NCBI GenBank assembly: GCA_030141605.1
Contig: JAQGDQ010000025.1
Span: 914,907 to 978,906, forward strand
Source: Tubiluchus corallicola
Lineage: Eukaryota; Priapulida; Priapulimorpha; Priapulimorphida; Tubiluchidae
Length of the DNA stretch: 64,000 nt
Reading direction: 5' to 3'
The stretch's first letter is position 1; each line of letters starts with the position of its first letter. The notes under the pieces were generated by a model. That model saw nothing but the letters and a program-made list of their open reading frames with translations, made no database searches and was not told where the DNA came from. The position numbers were made by a program, and so were the translations under genes. Below are positions 23,170-34,507 of the stretch, in pieces.

Positions 23170-25058
23170 CAAACCCTCGGTACTTCTGTGTTTATTTCAT
23201 ACGAAGAAATGATACTGCAGCTGAATAAGATGACGCTATTGCTATACTATATATTGCTAATAATAAGTTATACACGAAGTACTAAAGCATAATAATAATA
23301 ATAGTAATAATTTAATTATATTCAGTATTTTTCACCATATAATTTACAACACGTTTTTAATAATAAGAATAATATTCACATTTACATGAGACGTTTCGAT
23401 AAGCAAACTCTGTTATGACGTTTAGCAATACAGGTCAATTTTAGCTGGTACATATATTCAGCGTTTGTATTGACAAGGCAGAACATTTTCAAATTAAGTG
23501 AATGTAGAGGCCACAAAAATCGAAACTCTGTTTAGTCACTATCAACATCTTCGTCACATTTATAATCAATTAATTTTAATCGGTCTCGTAGCAATAATTT
23601 ACAAAAACACAGAGAAGATAATGAAAACACTTTGCGCTTTTTCGAGATTCTTAGCCGTGATCACTAAGCTCTTATTTACTGCATTTCATTTACTTGACAG
23701 AAGCCGAATTTGAGAAACTGTAGTTTGAAGCAATTAGTTTTAATTCTCCAAATTTTTGGACATTATTTCAAGTATTGCTGACTCAAGAAACAAAGAATAC
23801 GAATTTCAACACTGTAAGGATTTTGTAAGTTCTATGACCACACTTTCTGGAATATTTCATCAATACCAGTACATGTCTTTCGATGGATCCGTAACGGTGA
23901 CCGTATCTGTGAATGGAAAAATAACCTTGGGTTTATAAAACGAATTAGTTGTAAATTAAATTATAAAGTTCAAATCTAATTTGCGTAACCTGGCCACTAT
24001 AATAGCTTTCATTAATGTTAAATGTCCATAAATGTCCTAAAGACTAGTTTAATTTTATTTATGCCTGATTCACTAATTATACATGTTAACTTAGTTAATT
24101 ACTTCAAATTTCACTGTAAAAAATCTATCAACACGCATTGCCAACTGATTGTTGCCTAATCAGTCGCCTAATTAACATAGGCTTCTATATTACTTCTACA
24201 TTATTTAAAATTTAATTAATGCAGTAACAGAGAAAAAAACTACAATTTAAAAATAACACCATGTATTGTTTTGTAGTCCATAATCTCCGAGTAAAATTAT
24301 ATATTTCACTTTATATAGTGGGGAGTAAAAGACCCGTATGGTCGTTCCCATTCCCACACTGTTTAAACATTTAGCTTCATCAATTGATAACATGCTATAT
24401 AAATACGTATGAAATAAAGTGCCTATGCCTTATTATTAACAAAGCGAAATTTTAAGTTATAATTTAACTGAAATAGTTTCTTGACATTACTAAACTAAAA
24501 AAACTGAATTATTTTTGACAGAAATGAAGTTTACGGTGCAAAAAGAACATATAATTTTGAAAGAAGTGCACAAGTCGCGACAATTTTTGGTAAATTTAGT
24601 CACGTCTAACTAACTAGTTTATTTGTTTTCTAGCAATGGAAATAGGAGTCAAAGATTTGTAGCTTCTTAAACGTTTTGAATTCCTGGGGATAATTTAAAT
24701 AATTAGATTTTCTAATGTATATAATGTAAGCAAACGTAAAGAACCTAACACTACATAGCAGCCTGTCAGAGAATAGTAATTATTATATACACATGCTATT
24801 CTATATTCATGTTAGTGTAGACCTAGTAAATTTATAATAGTATCAAATCTACGCCAAATAAATAATTAAAAAGTACGAAAAAAATTGGTGATGCGACAAA
24901 GGGCATCTAATAACCGTCAGAAAACATTAGAAACTCATGGGTCTATATCGATGCCAGAGGCCAACATCGCGTGAGTAGCACGGATAATAAAACTTGAACA
25001 ATTTTGCTTTCTAATTATGCCTGACCCGAAGTTATTCATCCCAGTTATGCAAGGAACG
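23170..25058. other. Intergenic AT-rich sequence downstream of the VGLL gene
   Basis: No gene was recognised. On the minus strand this is the 3' side of the Vestigial-like gene and may hold its 3'UTR or a further 3' exon, which I could not identify. Confidence 0.4.
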
Positions 25059-26149
25059 TTACGGAAAGAAGAAGATGTATGTCAAAAACAAATTCTCACC
25101 AGTAAACGCTGTGTGTCCATAGCCATCTCGGAATGTATCGTGGTGGTAATTCGACGCTGACCACATGTCTCTTGACTTTCCCGAGACGTCACATTGTCCA
25201 GGTAACTTTCGCCCATTCGTTTGTAGCAACAAAGAACCGTACCGAGTCTTATGAAAATGATTATTATGAGGTATGGTGTAAGGTGCGTATGCGTTCATCT
25301 GATGATGGGAGGAGTGATGGTACGGATAGTGCCAAGCATCTGTCGTCTGTGGGTGGTGAATGTGTAGGGCCGATGTGTACGGATCCGATAAGCCGAAATC
25401 CGGATAAGATGGATGGTGAGTGGATGCAGGCAGGGAGGAATGGGCCGCACAAGATGACTGCTGGCTTCCCGTACTCCAGAATGAGGCAGGAAAATTTCTT
25501 TGGTTCATTGAGCTAGATCCTGAAACAAATGCTGTGATCATCATCATCATCATTGTCGTCGTCACCATTCCCATCACCATCATCACCACCACCACCACCA
25601 CCATCGCCGCCACCGCCGCCACCACCACCACCACCACCACCACCACCACCATCATCATCATCAGTATCATCAACATCATCATCAGTGAAAACATTTGTTT
25701 TTTACCATTATTTTCATTGTAATTTTTGCACAGCAGCGCAGAAGAAAAAAAGCCAGAAATTGCAACTATAAGTTTAAAAATGATAACAGTTTTGTAAAGA
25801 TAAATTTAGATTCGTAAATATGGGCAAACAACGATATATAGTGGAAGACATAAATGTACACGTTTACGTACATACCGGTATAGTTAAACTATTGACATGA
25901 CAATGAGTAACACTAACCTTTCCAAGAATGTTTGGAATCTCTACAGCTTAGCGCTCTAGCAAAGTGTTCGTCGACCACACTATTCGTATCTCCACTAAAA
26001 TATGACACTATTACACAATTTGCGTTGACGTAATGCGTTAACGTCGGTTCCGGTTTTTCTTCCGGTATTTCTGATTCCTCTAGCGGATAGTTGCTGTTAC
26101 CGCTGCTATACGAGCTGTCCGGGCTGGTGCTATTCACAGCTCTTTCCAT
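25059..26149 (-). CDS. Vestigial-like protein (VGLL2/3 type), TEAD cofactor
   Basis: Transcription cofactor with no DNA-binding domain of its own; it binds TEAD/Scalloped through the Tondu domain. Exon 1 is 26149-25918 and exon 2 is 25519-25059; both junctions are phase 1. Read to the stop at 25059 the product is 230 residues. The Tondu domain is at residues about 40-67 (VNANCVIVSYFSGDTNSVVD, then EHFARAL), with the VDEHF core that contacts TEAD. Exon 2 has MNQRNFPASFW, a His/Tyr-rich centre and TRYGSLLL with GQCDVS, motifs shared with VGLL2/3 and other invertebrate Vestigial proteins. The ATG at 26149 is the first in frame, but a TATGTAG acceptor lies 24 bp upstream, so N-terminal exons may be missing. 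A donor, GGTGAGAA, at 25099 suggests exon 2 may splice on (phase 1) and the listed C-terminus may be read-through. Confidence 0.87.
25535..25695. repeat. (ATC)n/(ACC)n trinucleotide repeat next to a VGLL splice acceptor
   Basis: Compound trinucleotide microsatellite inside the VGLL intron. On the minus strand it is (GGT/GAT)n and ends only about 15 bp before the acceptor TTTGTTTCAG of exon 2. The long open frames that cross it on both strands are by-products of the repeat. Confidence 0.93.
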
Positions 26150-28577
26150 TACTGAAGAAGCTCGTGATGCATTTATCTACATAAACCAGACATAAGCTTT
26201 TAATATGTACTTCATTTTATACGCAGCAGAGTTGTAGGTACACATTAAAAATTTAGCTAATAATTGTAATGATAATAGTAAGTTTTAAAGCATCAACATT
26301 ATAATAATTAATAATATACGTTTGCTTTCTCACTTGGATGGCAAGCTTATAATGCAGTTTATAACAAGAGGCGTAGTGTCGTGGGGCCTTTTGGCAAATT
26401 TTAAAATTTGTGCAGAAATGTTGATACCCACAGACTCGGATTTAGACCTAGGGGGTTCGGGGCACTTAATGTTCTTGGGCCCCCTCAACATGAAACTGAA
26501 ATTACACGGCAAATAAAGAATAACTAAAATTAATGATAAACGCCTTATTTCGAAAAAATATGTTAGCTGCCGACGAAAACTTCTGATTGTTTCCCCCCAA
26601 ATTTGTTGATTGAAAGAATAACTTTGATTACAATTTTCAGTTTGTGAAATGGGAAATAAGCCATAGTGACATGAATTACTAGTCAGATAAGGTATGAAGT
26701 GTTGTGGTGCCTATATTTCCTGAAATTATGCACATCATTGCTAAGTTCTCTTTTTTATACTGTTATGTTGGGCACGGAGGACCCAATGGATGTTGGGCAC
26801 TGGGCACCCAGCCTTTATATTTTCTGGTACTCCAAACACAATTTGTTAATTCTTTTTAATAATAAAACCAATTTTACAATTTTTATTTTTTTTATAAAAG
26901 AAGCTCTCTAGCATGGAGCGCCCGGGGCAATTGCCCCTATGCCCCTACAAATCCGGCCATGGAGACTCGGACCCAGTGGCTTTATGTACACAGCTTGTAA
27001 TACTTGTATTATTTCGGTGATCTTGGGAGAGTTGTTCAAAGTCAAAGAATAGAGCAATTAATGAATTAAAATTTCGTTGCAAAACCATATGAATTTGATA
27101 ATCATATCAGCTAAGTCCATTTATATGTAATTTGTAATTGTGCGGCAATAAAATTAATTAAAATGCTTAAGATTTTTGTTATTATACATTACATTTAAAA
27201 ATAACAAAGTAATAACAATTTACAAAAAATAATCTTACATAAATATTTTAGTAAAATTTCTTTTTTGTAATTTGTTATTGCGACAATAACGTTAATTATT
27301 TAGTCTATTTAGAGTCTGAACGTTTGAAGCTTTATGTTGATGTTGATTTACGGAAGTGACTTTGCACTACAGGAAAGCATGTAAAGAGCGTCAAAAATTT
27401 TCGGAATGCATTCCTACAAAATTCCTGTCGTACTTACCATGCCTAACAGCTTTCACTTTTGGGCAGGAGATTTTAGACCACAAATGTAGTCGTGCTTAGT
27501 TACAGCCTGACGCATGTACGAAATATTCAGAAAGTTCACTAACATAATTTAAATTACGCTCATAACAAAAAATAATGCTACTTGTAATGGTTTATTGTAT
27601 TTTAATCACTCTTTTATTTTGTGGTTTAATTATTTTAAAAATCTACTAATGCTAGCAAAATCAGTGGTCGTAAGCAAAGTAAGTGTTTTATGTTATGTCT
27701 ACATGAGTACATGTACAGACCCGATGAAAGATTTTGCCTATTGTTCTTTGTTGCAGTGTATTTTGCACTATTTTGCAGATGACTGCTTGACTTCTTTATC
27801 TGTAAGTGAACTTAGTGAAAACTAATCTCACTTTAAATCTTTCAAATGCAATTTTTATAAAATGAGAATTCTGTAATTTATTTGACTGATTGCAAGTTTA
27901 GAACCACAGAGGACAGCCGCATTAAAAAAATATGAAAATGTCACGAGAAAAACTGAGTTTCGTTACTAGTTGAACTTAATTAAATTTATTCAAGCCAAAT
28001 AACTGTACAGGAGAAGGCACATAATTGATCATCTTAGCTTAAAAAGTATAGATAGCTTTTTATAAGTAAAGGGTGTGAGATTAAAATCATCATAACATTT
28101 TTAGGAGTTTTATCATTAATTTAATTTTAATTAGTGACTTAGTCTATAATGCTATTAAGTTTGAATAGAAATAATTTGGTAAAATGGTGACTCCAAAAAG
28201 ACAAATCCCATTTCATTTTGATATTCTTGGATAACTTTTCTAATGCTATTTTTAAATATAAGTTAGATTTTGAATAATTAATTATTTATTTAAACATTTT
28301 TATGGTTAATATTCTGTTAACAGTAGGTGGTGTTTAGCGTCAGCTAAATAGCTTTCTACAATTTCAATAATGAATGGCGACATAGACGCTAGTGTTCATT
28401 ACTAGTGCGTAATTTATGATGTCTAACATGACTTTAAACTTGTACCAATAAAAGTGAAATTTGCAAGCAATGCCACTAGCGATTATTACTAGCATCATCT
28501 TGTTTTCTTTTATTGCAAGTGATCAACTGCTTTAAGGCAAAGAAGACTAGAGGTCTGTTTTGCTGTCTCTTCTGCAG
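26150..28577. other. Intergenic space between divergent VGLL and RING genes
   Basis: 2.4 kb between the VGLL start (minus) and the first coding exon of the RING gene (plus). Both 5' regions and any promoter must lie here, but no clear core promoter element can be named. It also contains the TIR element described at 26432-26970. Confidence 0.5.
26432..26970. mobile_element. Probable non-autonomous DNA transposon with G-rich inverted ends
   Basis: The left end reads CGGATTTAGACCTAGGGGG and the right end, reversed, reads CCGGATTTGTAGGGGCAT. The inner ends GGGGCAC and, reversed, GGGGCAATTGCCCC also match loosely. The octamer AGACTCGG is present at 26432-26439 and 26963-26970, which would fit the 8-bp target duplication of hAT elements. 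The interior (about 520 bp) has no transposase frame. The inverted ends do not begin precisely at the octamer, so the boundaries are uncertain. Confidence 0.5.
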
Positions 28578-28579
28578 TG

Positions 28580-31500
28580 ATGTTAACTCCCATAGAACAC
28601 GTAGAACGTAAGTAGCCCACGTCTACAAAACTTTCTACATATTTTGTGAATAGTAATAAATATCGCTATCTTGTTTTTGCAGAAGTTGATTTTGAATCTA
28701 CATTTTGCAGGGTTTCAATCTCGCAGCGAAATGCGTCGTCGCCGTCAACGGTTAAGGAGAGCCAGAGAGACGTCTGTGAATCAGAGACATGTATGATTTA
28801 CAAGTGATGTGACTTTCTAAAACATTTGTTTGTTGTTACGAAAAAACAAAACTCACTGTAATAAGTCTCACATATCACCATTGGTTGCTGTCAAACGAAA
28901 TAAACTACATTTCGAGAATTCTTTCTTTTGCCTTTTAGCTATTTGTAAGATATGTGTGTATAGTATTCGTCAATATCCCGTGTTTAAGTGACTCAGTTTA
29001 ATTTTTCTTTTTAAGTTTTTTTTGTATAATATATATCTTTCTTGAAATTTCTGTTTTTGGCCTCTCATTTTTACATTTTATGTAACAATTATTTTTATTG
29101 TGCCGTTTTTAGTCTGGAAATGCTGGTGCATTTTCTCATGGCGTGGGTTACTGTGATAACTTGGAATTTGAGGATCTAGGACAAGGGTTCAACTTTAGGT
29201 TCAATGGATTTAACATGACAGTAGAGCAAATTATTGAAGGTAGATATGTACTATAATCATACTGTACTGGTTACATGTTAATCTATGAAACAAAATTTTT
29301 CTCTAATTTTTTTGGAAACGGAATTTTTTTTTAAGATATTTCTAATCTTAATACGAAGATTGTTATTTATGATTTTGGAAATCCACAATTAATTGATTTT
29401 TGAAACTGACACTGAAAAACAAGATATGTAAAAAAAGCCGAAAGTGGATTTAAACGAGGACCTTTTGCTTACAAGGCATACGTCACAACCAGTAGACTAC
29501 TATGTATTGCTATTGCAAAGTTTATCCCTAAGGCGGGCCAAACAGTTTCAGCAGTTCCAGTTTTAGGTTGCACACATTATAGAGATTCTATCTAATTATA
29601 ATTTTAATTATTTTTTTTGCAGGGGCAGAGACTCATATTATAAATCTTCTTCGGCAACGTTCCAGAGGTAGAAGTCATCGGGAGATCTCAGAGAATGTGT
29701 TCATATCACTGGACGAGGTAGTTTCTTAAATGTTGTTAGATTATTAATGCTTGTGCTGTTCACTGCAACTATTATGTCGTAGCTGGTAGCTTTTGCTGTT
29801 ACTTTAACATCACCCTACAAGCAGATCATTCCGAAATTGGCTGGACTGTTTTTATGGAGACAGAAGATAAAAAAGATGTAGGAAGACCATGACGAATATG
29901 CCATCTCAGCATTAATTATGTGTAAGCTGGGTTCGAAGGAAACAGATTCAGCAAAATTAATGGATTTGCCAAATAAAAACGTTTTGATTTAGTGAAATTT
30001 ACACAATGTCAAATGACGAATTTTCAGTTTATTAAAATTGAAATGTTCCTGTTTTAGTAAAATTTACACGAATGTCAAATGAGAACTCAATGTAAGCTGT
30101 CCTCTTTTGTAATAAATGACCCCCCATCCGTGGCATGGTTAACAAATCTGCGGAAGAAAAAACAACTTGCAATGTCTATATTTCGCAGGAAGTGACACAT
30201 GCGCAGTCTCTATCTGCCAGTATCAGTTTCAGGGGCGACTGGTTGAGAGGGCGCTGGACTATCAATATGGATTTGGAGAACCATTCACATGAAGAGGAGA
30301 AACTGCCACGAGGACTCACTCGTGAAGAGGTTAACACTTTACCTACACACGCATATGAAGAAGGATACATAGAGAATCCAACTTGTAATATATGTCTTGA
30401 CAGGTGTGTTTAGGGATTATGCAATGTTTCGTTTTCTAGTACTAGACAGCGATAGATTAGGTTTGTTTATTACGAAATCATTATTACTAAATTACCTCAC
30501 TTGTTCTACTAGTTATCAATTTTTTATTGTAAGCTACTTAATTAATTTGTCAGTAAATTGCTTGTGGCATGCTAACTATTTTAGCTCATTTTAATTCCTT
30601 AGGATTTGCCTCACTAAGAGCTCTTGGAAATTTAGTAAATAGTTCCTCTGCTGTAAAGCAAAAACAGAGCACATCGAGACTGGATTTTAATTTAATTCGA
30701 AATATCTTTTAAATTGAACTAAACGTATGTGGACTCCTAGAATCAATGTACACAATGGTTTCAATGCTGCTGCACAAAGTTTCAAAACAAACAAATTGAC
30801 AAATGGATGGACAGACTGACAAACGGGCAAACAAACAGGTTATGCTGAAACACTTTAATGCAACAGGCCTATATGCTCAATGATAGAATTACATGAGAAT
30901 TAGAACGTATTGATTTCAAGAAAAAGTTTCAATATTTAACAATGTTCAAATTAAATCGTTATTTTCATAAAGATAATAAATGGTATATCGAGTTAAAGAT
31001 CATGCATCATGACATTACGTATTGCTGAAAATTGTTGTTAATTCATGTTAATTACAACTTATGAATTATAGTTATTGAAGCTATACCTAGAACTAGTAGC
31101 TTATTAATTACACGAAGTCTGGGACATTGTGCCATTTATTCATTTTTTACAGGTACATAGGAAAGGACATACTGCGTTCACTACCTTGCTTACACAACTT
31201 TCACATGAACTGTATAGATGAGTGGATTAAGGTAATGTAAATGACGTGTAAAATTGAGAATTATAGTATTAATTTTTTTGTATTTACAATTCAGCTTAAA
31301 CAGTATAGTGTTTAGCTTGGACAGGGTTAAGGGATCTGCTGTAACTTGCCTCAGTCTTTGGTAGTCGGAATTGTCAGTCACTTTAGTATCTATACAGCAA
31401 GTGTAGCAAAACGAACGAACAGACAGACTGACAATATATAGGTGCGTGTATGGACAAATAAACTATCGAATGCTGGACTTCGTTGAATCGTTGAACAATT

Positions 31501-31760
31501 GAATGAAAAATCAAAGAAATGAATGAATCAATGATTGAAAGAATGAACAAGTGAATGAATAAATTAACAAACAAGTGTGTTAGCAAGAGGACGAGGTAGC
31601 AACTGAACAAATGAAAGCAAAAAAATGAATTTGCCAACTGACCGACTACCTGACGTAATCATTAGATGATCTCTTAAGGTTAGTTAGATCAATCTGTTAT
31701 ACTTTTCAGAGTCACCCAACGTGTCCAGTATGCAGAGTAGAAGTAACCCACGAGCAGTGA
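28580..31760 (+). CDS. RING-H2 finger E3 ubiquitin ligase, seven coding exons
   Basis: Exons 28580-28607, 28711-28790, 29113-29239, 29623-29717, 30189-30403, 31153-31231 and 31710-31760 join in frame to 224 residues. The RING-H2 finger (C3H2C3) is at the C-terminus: C176, C179, C194, H196, H199, C202, C213, C216, with W206 and the usual CPVC end. It is preceded by GLTREEVNTLPT, like the GLT..-LP segment before the RING in the RLIM/RNF6 and RNF38/RNF44 groups. Residues 10-36 are Arg-rich (RRRRQRLRRAR), a possible nuclear signal. The acceptor at 28710 was chosen over one at 28682 because only it keeps the frame open into the next exon. The first ATG sits 3 bases after a possible acceptor, so a 5'UTR exon upstream is likely. 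A transmembrane segment is absent. Which orthologue group it belongs to is unresolved. Confidence 0.85.
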
Positions 31761-31934
31761 AAAAGTTGAAAAAACAACTTTTGCAAAATAACACAAGGAA
31801 GCGAAAAGTTATTTTCTGTTGATTTTGTTACTATTTTGTTGATATTGTTTTGTTGTTACGAAATAATTTTTGTTTTTTCTGGTAACTTGCTGGTAACTTT
31901 TGAACGATGCAATAATTTAACTGACTCTCACTGC

Positions 31935-32650
31935 AAGTGCATTCACACTCATACAGGATGGTGATTTCATGCGAACTACTTTCATTTTAAGTAGCGTTCA
32001 CACTCGGGATGGTAGTTTCATGTGAACTACTTTCATTTTAAGCAGTGTTCACACTTGGGATAGTAGTTTCATGTGTGCTACTTTACTTTCATTTTAAGCA
32101 GTGTTCACACTCGGGATGGTAGTTTCATGTGAACTACTTTCATTTTAAGCAGTGTTCACACTCGGGATGGTAGTTTCATGTGTGCTACTTTACTTTCATT
32201 TTAAGCAGTGTTCACACTCGGGATGGTAGTTTCATGTGTGCTACTTTCATTTTAAGCAGTGTTCACACTCGGGATGGTAGTTTCATGTGAACTACTTTCA
32301 TTTTAAGCAGTGTTCACACTCGGAATGATAGTTTCATGTGTGCTACTTTCATTTTAAGCAGTGTTCACACTCGGGATGGTAGTTTCATGTGTGCTACTTT
32401 CATTTTAAGCAGTGTTTACACTCGGGATGGTAGTTTCATGTGAACTACTTTCATTTGAAGCAGTGTTCACACTCGGGATGGTAGTTTCATGTGAACTACT
32501 TTCATTTGAAGCAGTGCGCCTACACTCGGGATAGTAGTTTCATGTGAACTACTTTCATTTTAAGCAGTGTTCACACTCGGGATAGTAGTTTCGTGTGGGC
32601 TACTTTCATTTTAAGCAGTGTGTTCACACTCGGGATGCTAATTTCATATA
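31935..32650 (+). repeat. 51-bp minisatellite just downstream of the RING gene
   Basis: About 13 copies of a 51-bp unit, with some 56-bp copies carrying an extra CTTTA-type insertion. The unit contains CAGTGTTCACACTCGGGATG and a near-palindrome GTAGTTTCATGTGAACTAC. Copies alternate between ATGTGAACTAC and ATGTGTGCTAC. It starts 175 bp after the stop codon and could be in the 3'UTR. Confidence 0.92.
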
Positions 32651-34423
32651 AACTATTTTCACTTTTATTAGATTCATTTACTCGTAAACCAGTTAAAACC
32701 AGAAATGACTATACTACATGTTCGTATATTCGTAGCTGTTTAAATTTATTTTGTTTTTTGAATTTTCACTACAACGTATTTTAATTGCGCTCTTGTTGAA
32801 ATTTGTATTTCCAAAACAAAATACGCAACAGCTACGAGTAACTGAAAAATTTCTGTGTGAAAATAGTTATTACCGCTAAGTTTACTACCGACAGATATTT
32901 AAATTTTAATATAGGAACTACTTATAGGAATTAAGTTTACAAGCTTATTGTGTTTAAAGAGTACCTTGTTTTTTGTATTTTTATAGCCTATATATAAAAA
33001 TTATATACTCGTTATTAATTTGCAAATTCGCATTAAGCTTAATAATACGTAGCTAAATAAATTATACGATTATTATTAGAATTATAAATTTATGGACTTT
33101 ATTGATAGCACATAATTTTACTAAATAGCTTTTTAATAAAGATACTAAATAATTATGATAGTAAGAATGTTTACATGTGGCCAAATGATTTGTATTCTCC
33201 AAAACTTAGAATGATGTGCAGCATTTGACAGTACTTTGCGTATAATATATAATTTTATTAAATAATAATTTAAATGTTAACTCACTATTGTGACAAAAAT
33301 GCTTACTTGGATCATTACTTAGATTTTTGCGATTCGTTCCTTACAGCAAGACTATATAAAATATATTTGTTAATAAGTTCTCAACTTTTTAGTTTTATTG
33401 CTTTACTAATGTTTGTTTTTAGTAGAAATTTAAAATTTTTGTAAGTTTAGTAATTTTTTCATTTAAACACAAAGATCATAGTTGTGAGGTGAAAACATTT
33501 TTTTGTTTTACCTAAAGAATAAAATACTCGTAAAAATTTTTTGTAATTTTTCATAATTTCATATTAGTAATGAATGGATACAATTCTTTATTTAGTACTT
33601 ATATCCCCAAACTGTGACATCAATGTAGGACACGCCTATTCTGGTCTTTACTTAGACGGTAAGAGAAAATGAGCATCTTTCAAATTTAAAACACTTGGTG
33701 TTATTTCTGTTACAAATTTCCAGTTTTTAGTTGTTTTCGAACACAGTAATATTTACATATTGACATGTTACCATATTGACAAATTAGACATACAACTAAT
33801 GTACCTAGGCAGTGAGAATAAATTGTCGAAGCTAAGCAACCTGGCTAATAAATGAATGGGCGGCCATCGGGAAACTTAGCAATTACACTCTAGGGGACTA
33901 AGAATGCATAGGCATCCTTCTGTAGGTACTTCTGGCAGCTCTGTGATGCACTTTAAAGGACTACCTTTGGCCTTGAGCTACGTCCTCGTCCTGCCACAAC
34001 TAGTCAATATTTGTAGTGGGCCGTGCCGTTGAGCGCTGGATGTCGACTCACAGTGCGCCAAGTTGCATAAAAATCTACCATATTTGAAAACTTATATGTT
34101 AAAACTCAAATCAATGTATAAGGCTAGGTTCTCACCTTACAATCTGCAGGTTCTAATTGTGCTGGTATTCTAGACGGTGCTGAGTCTCTGCAGGCGTTGA
34201 ATGGTGAGTAAGTGTGGAACACTGCTATATCAGCGCTCATGATGTGTTTGAGACAGGTAGTTTCACTTCACCTACAGAAAAATGTATGCCACATGTAGTT
34301 TTTCACAATTTGATAACATATATACATAGTATTTATTTATTTATTATCTAGCCGCTTGATCGAAAACCTACTATTACATGTTTAATAGAGAATCTATAAA
34401 GGTTCATAAAGAGAAAAAGCTAA

Positions 34424-34507
<84 letters not shown>

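Noticed and set aside
25133-25771. Plus-strand frames over the VGLL exon, one rich in Pro
   Set aside because: Antisense shadows of VGLL exon 2 and the (ACC)n tract; the minus strand has the conserved motifs.
28683-28790. Alternative acceptor at 28682 for RING exon 2
   Set aside because: It leaves the next exon in a frame with an early stop, whereas the acceptor at 28710 gives an open frame.
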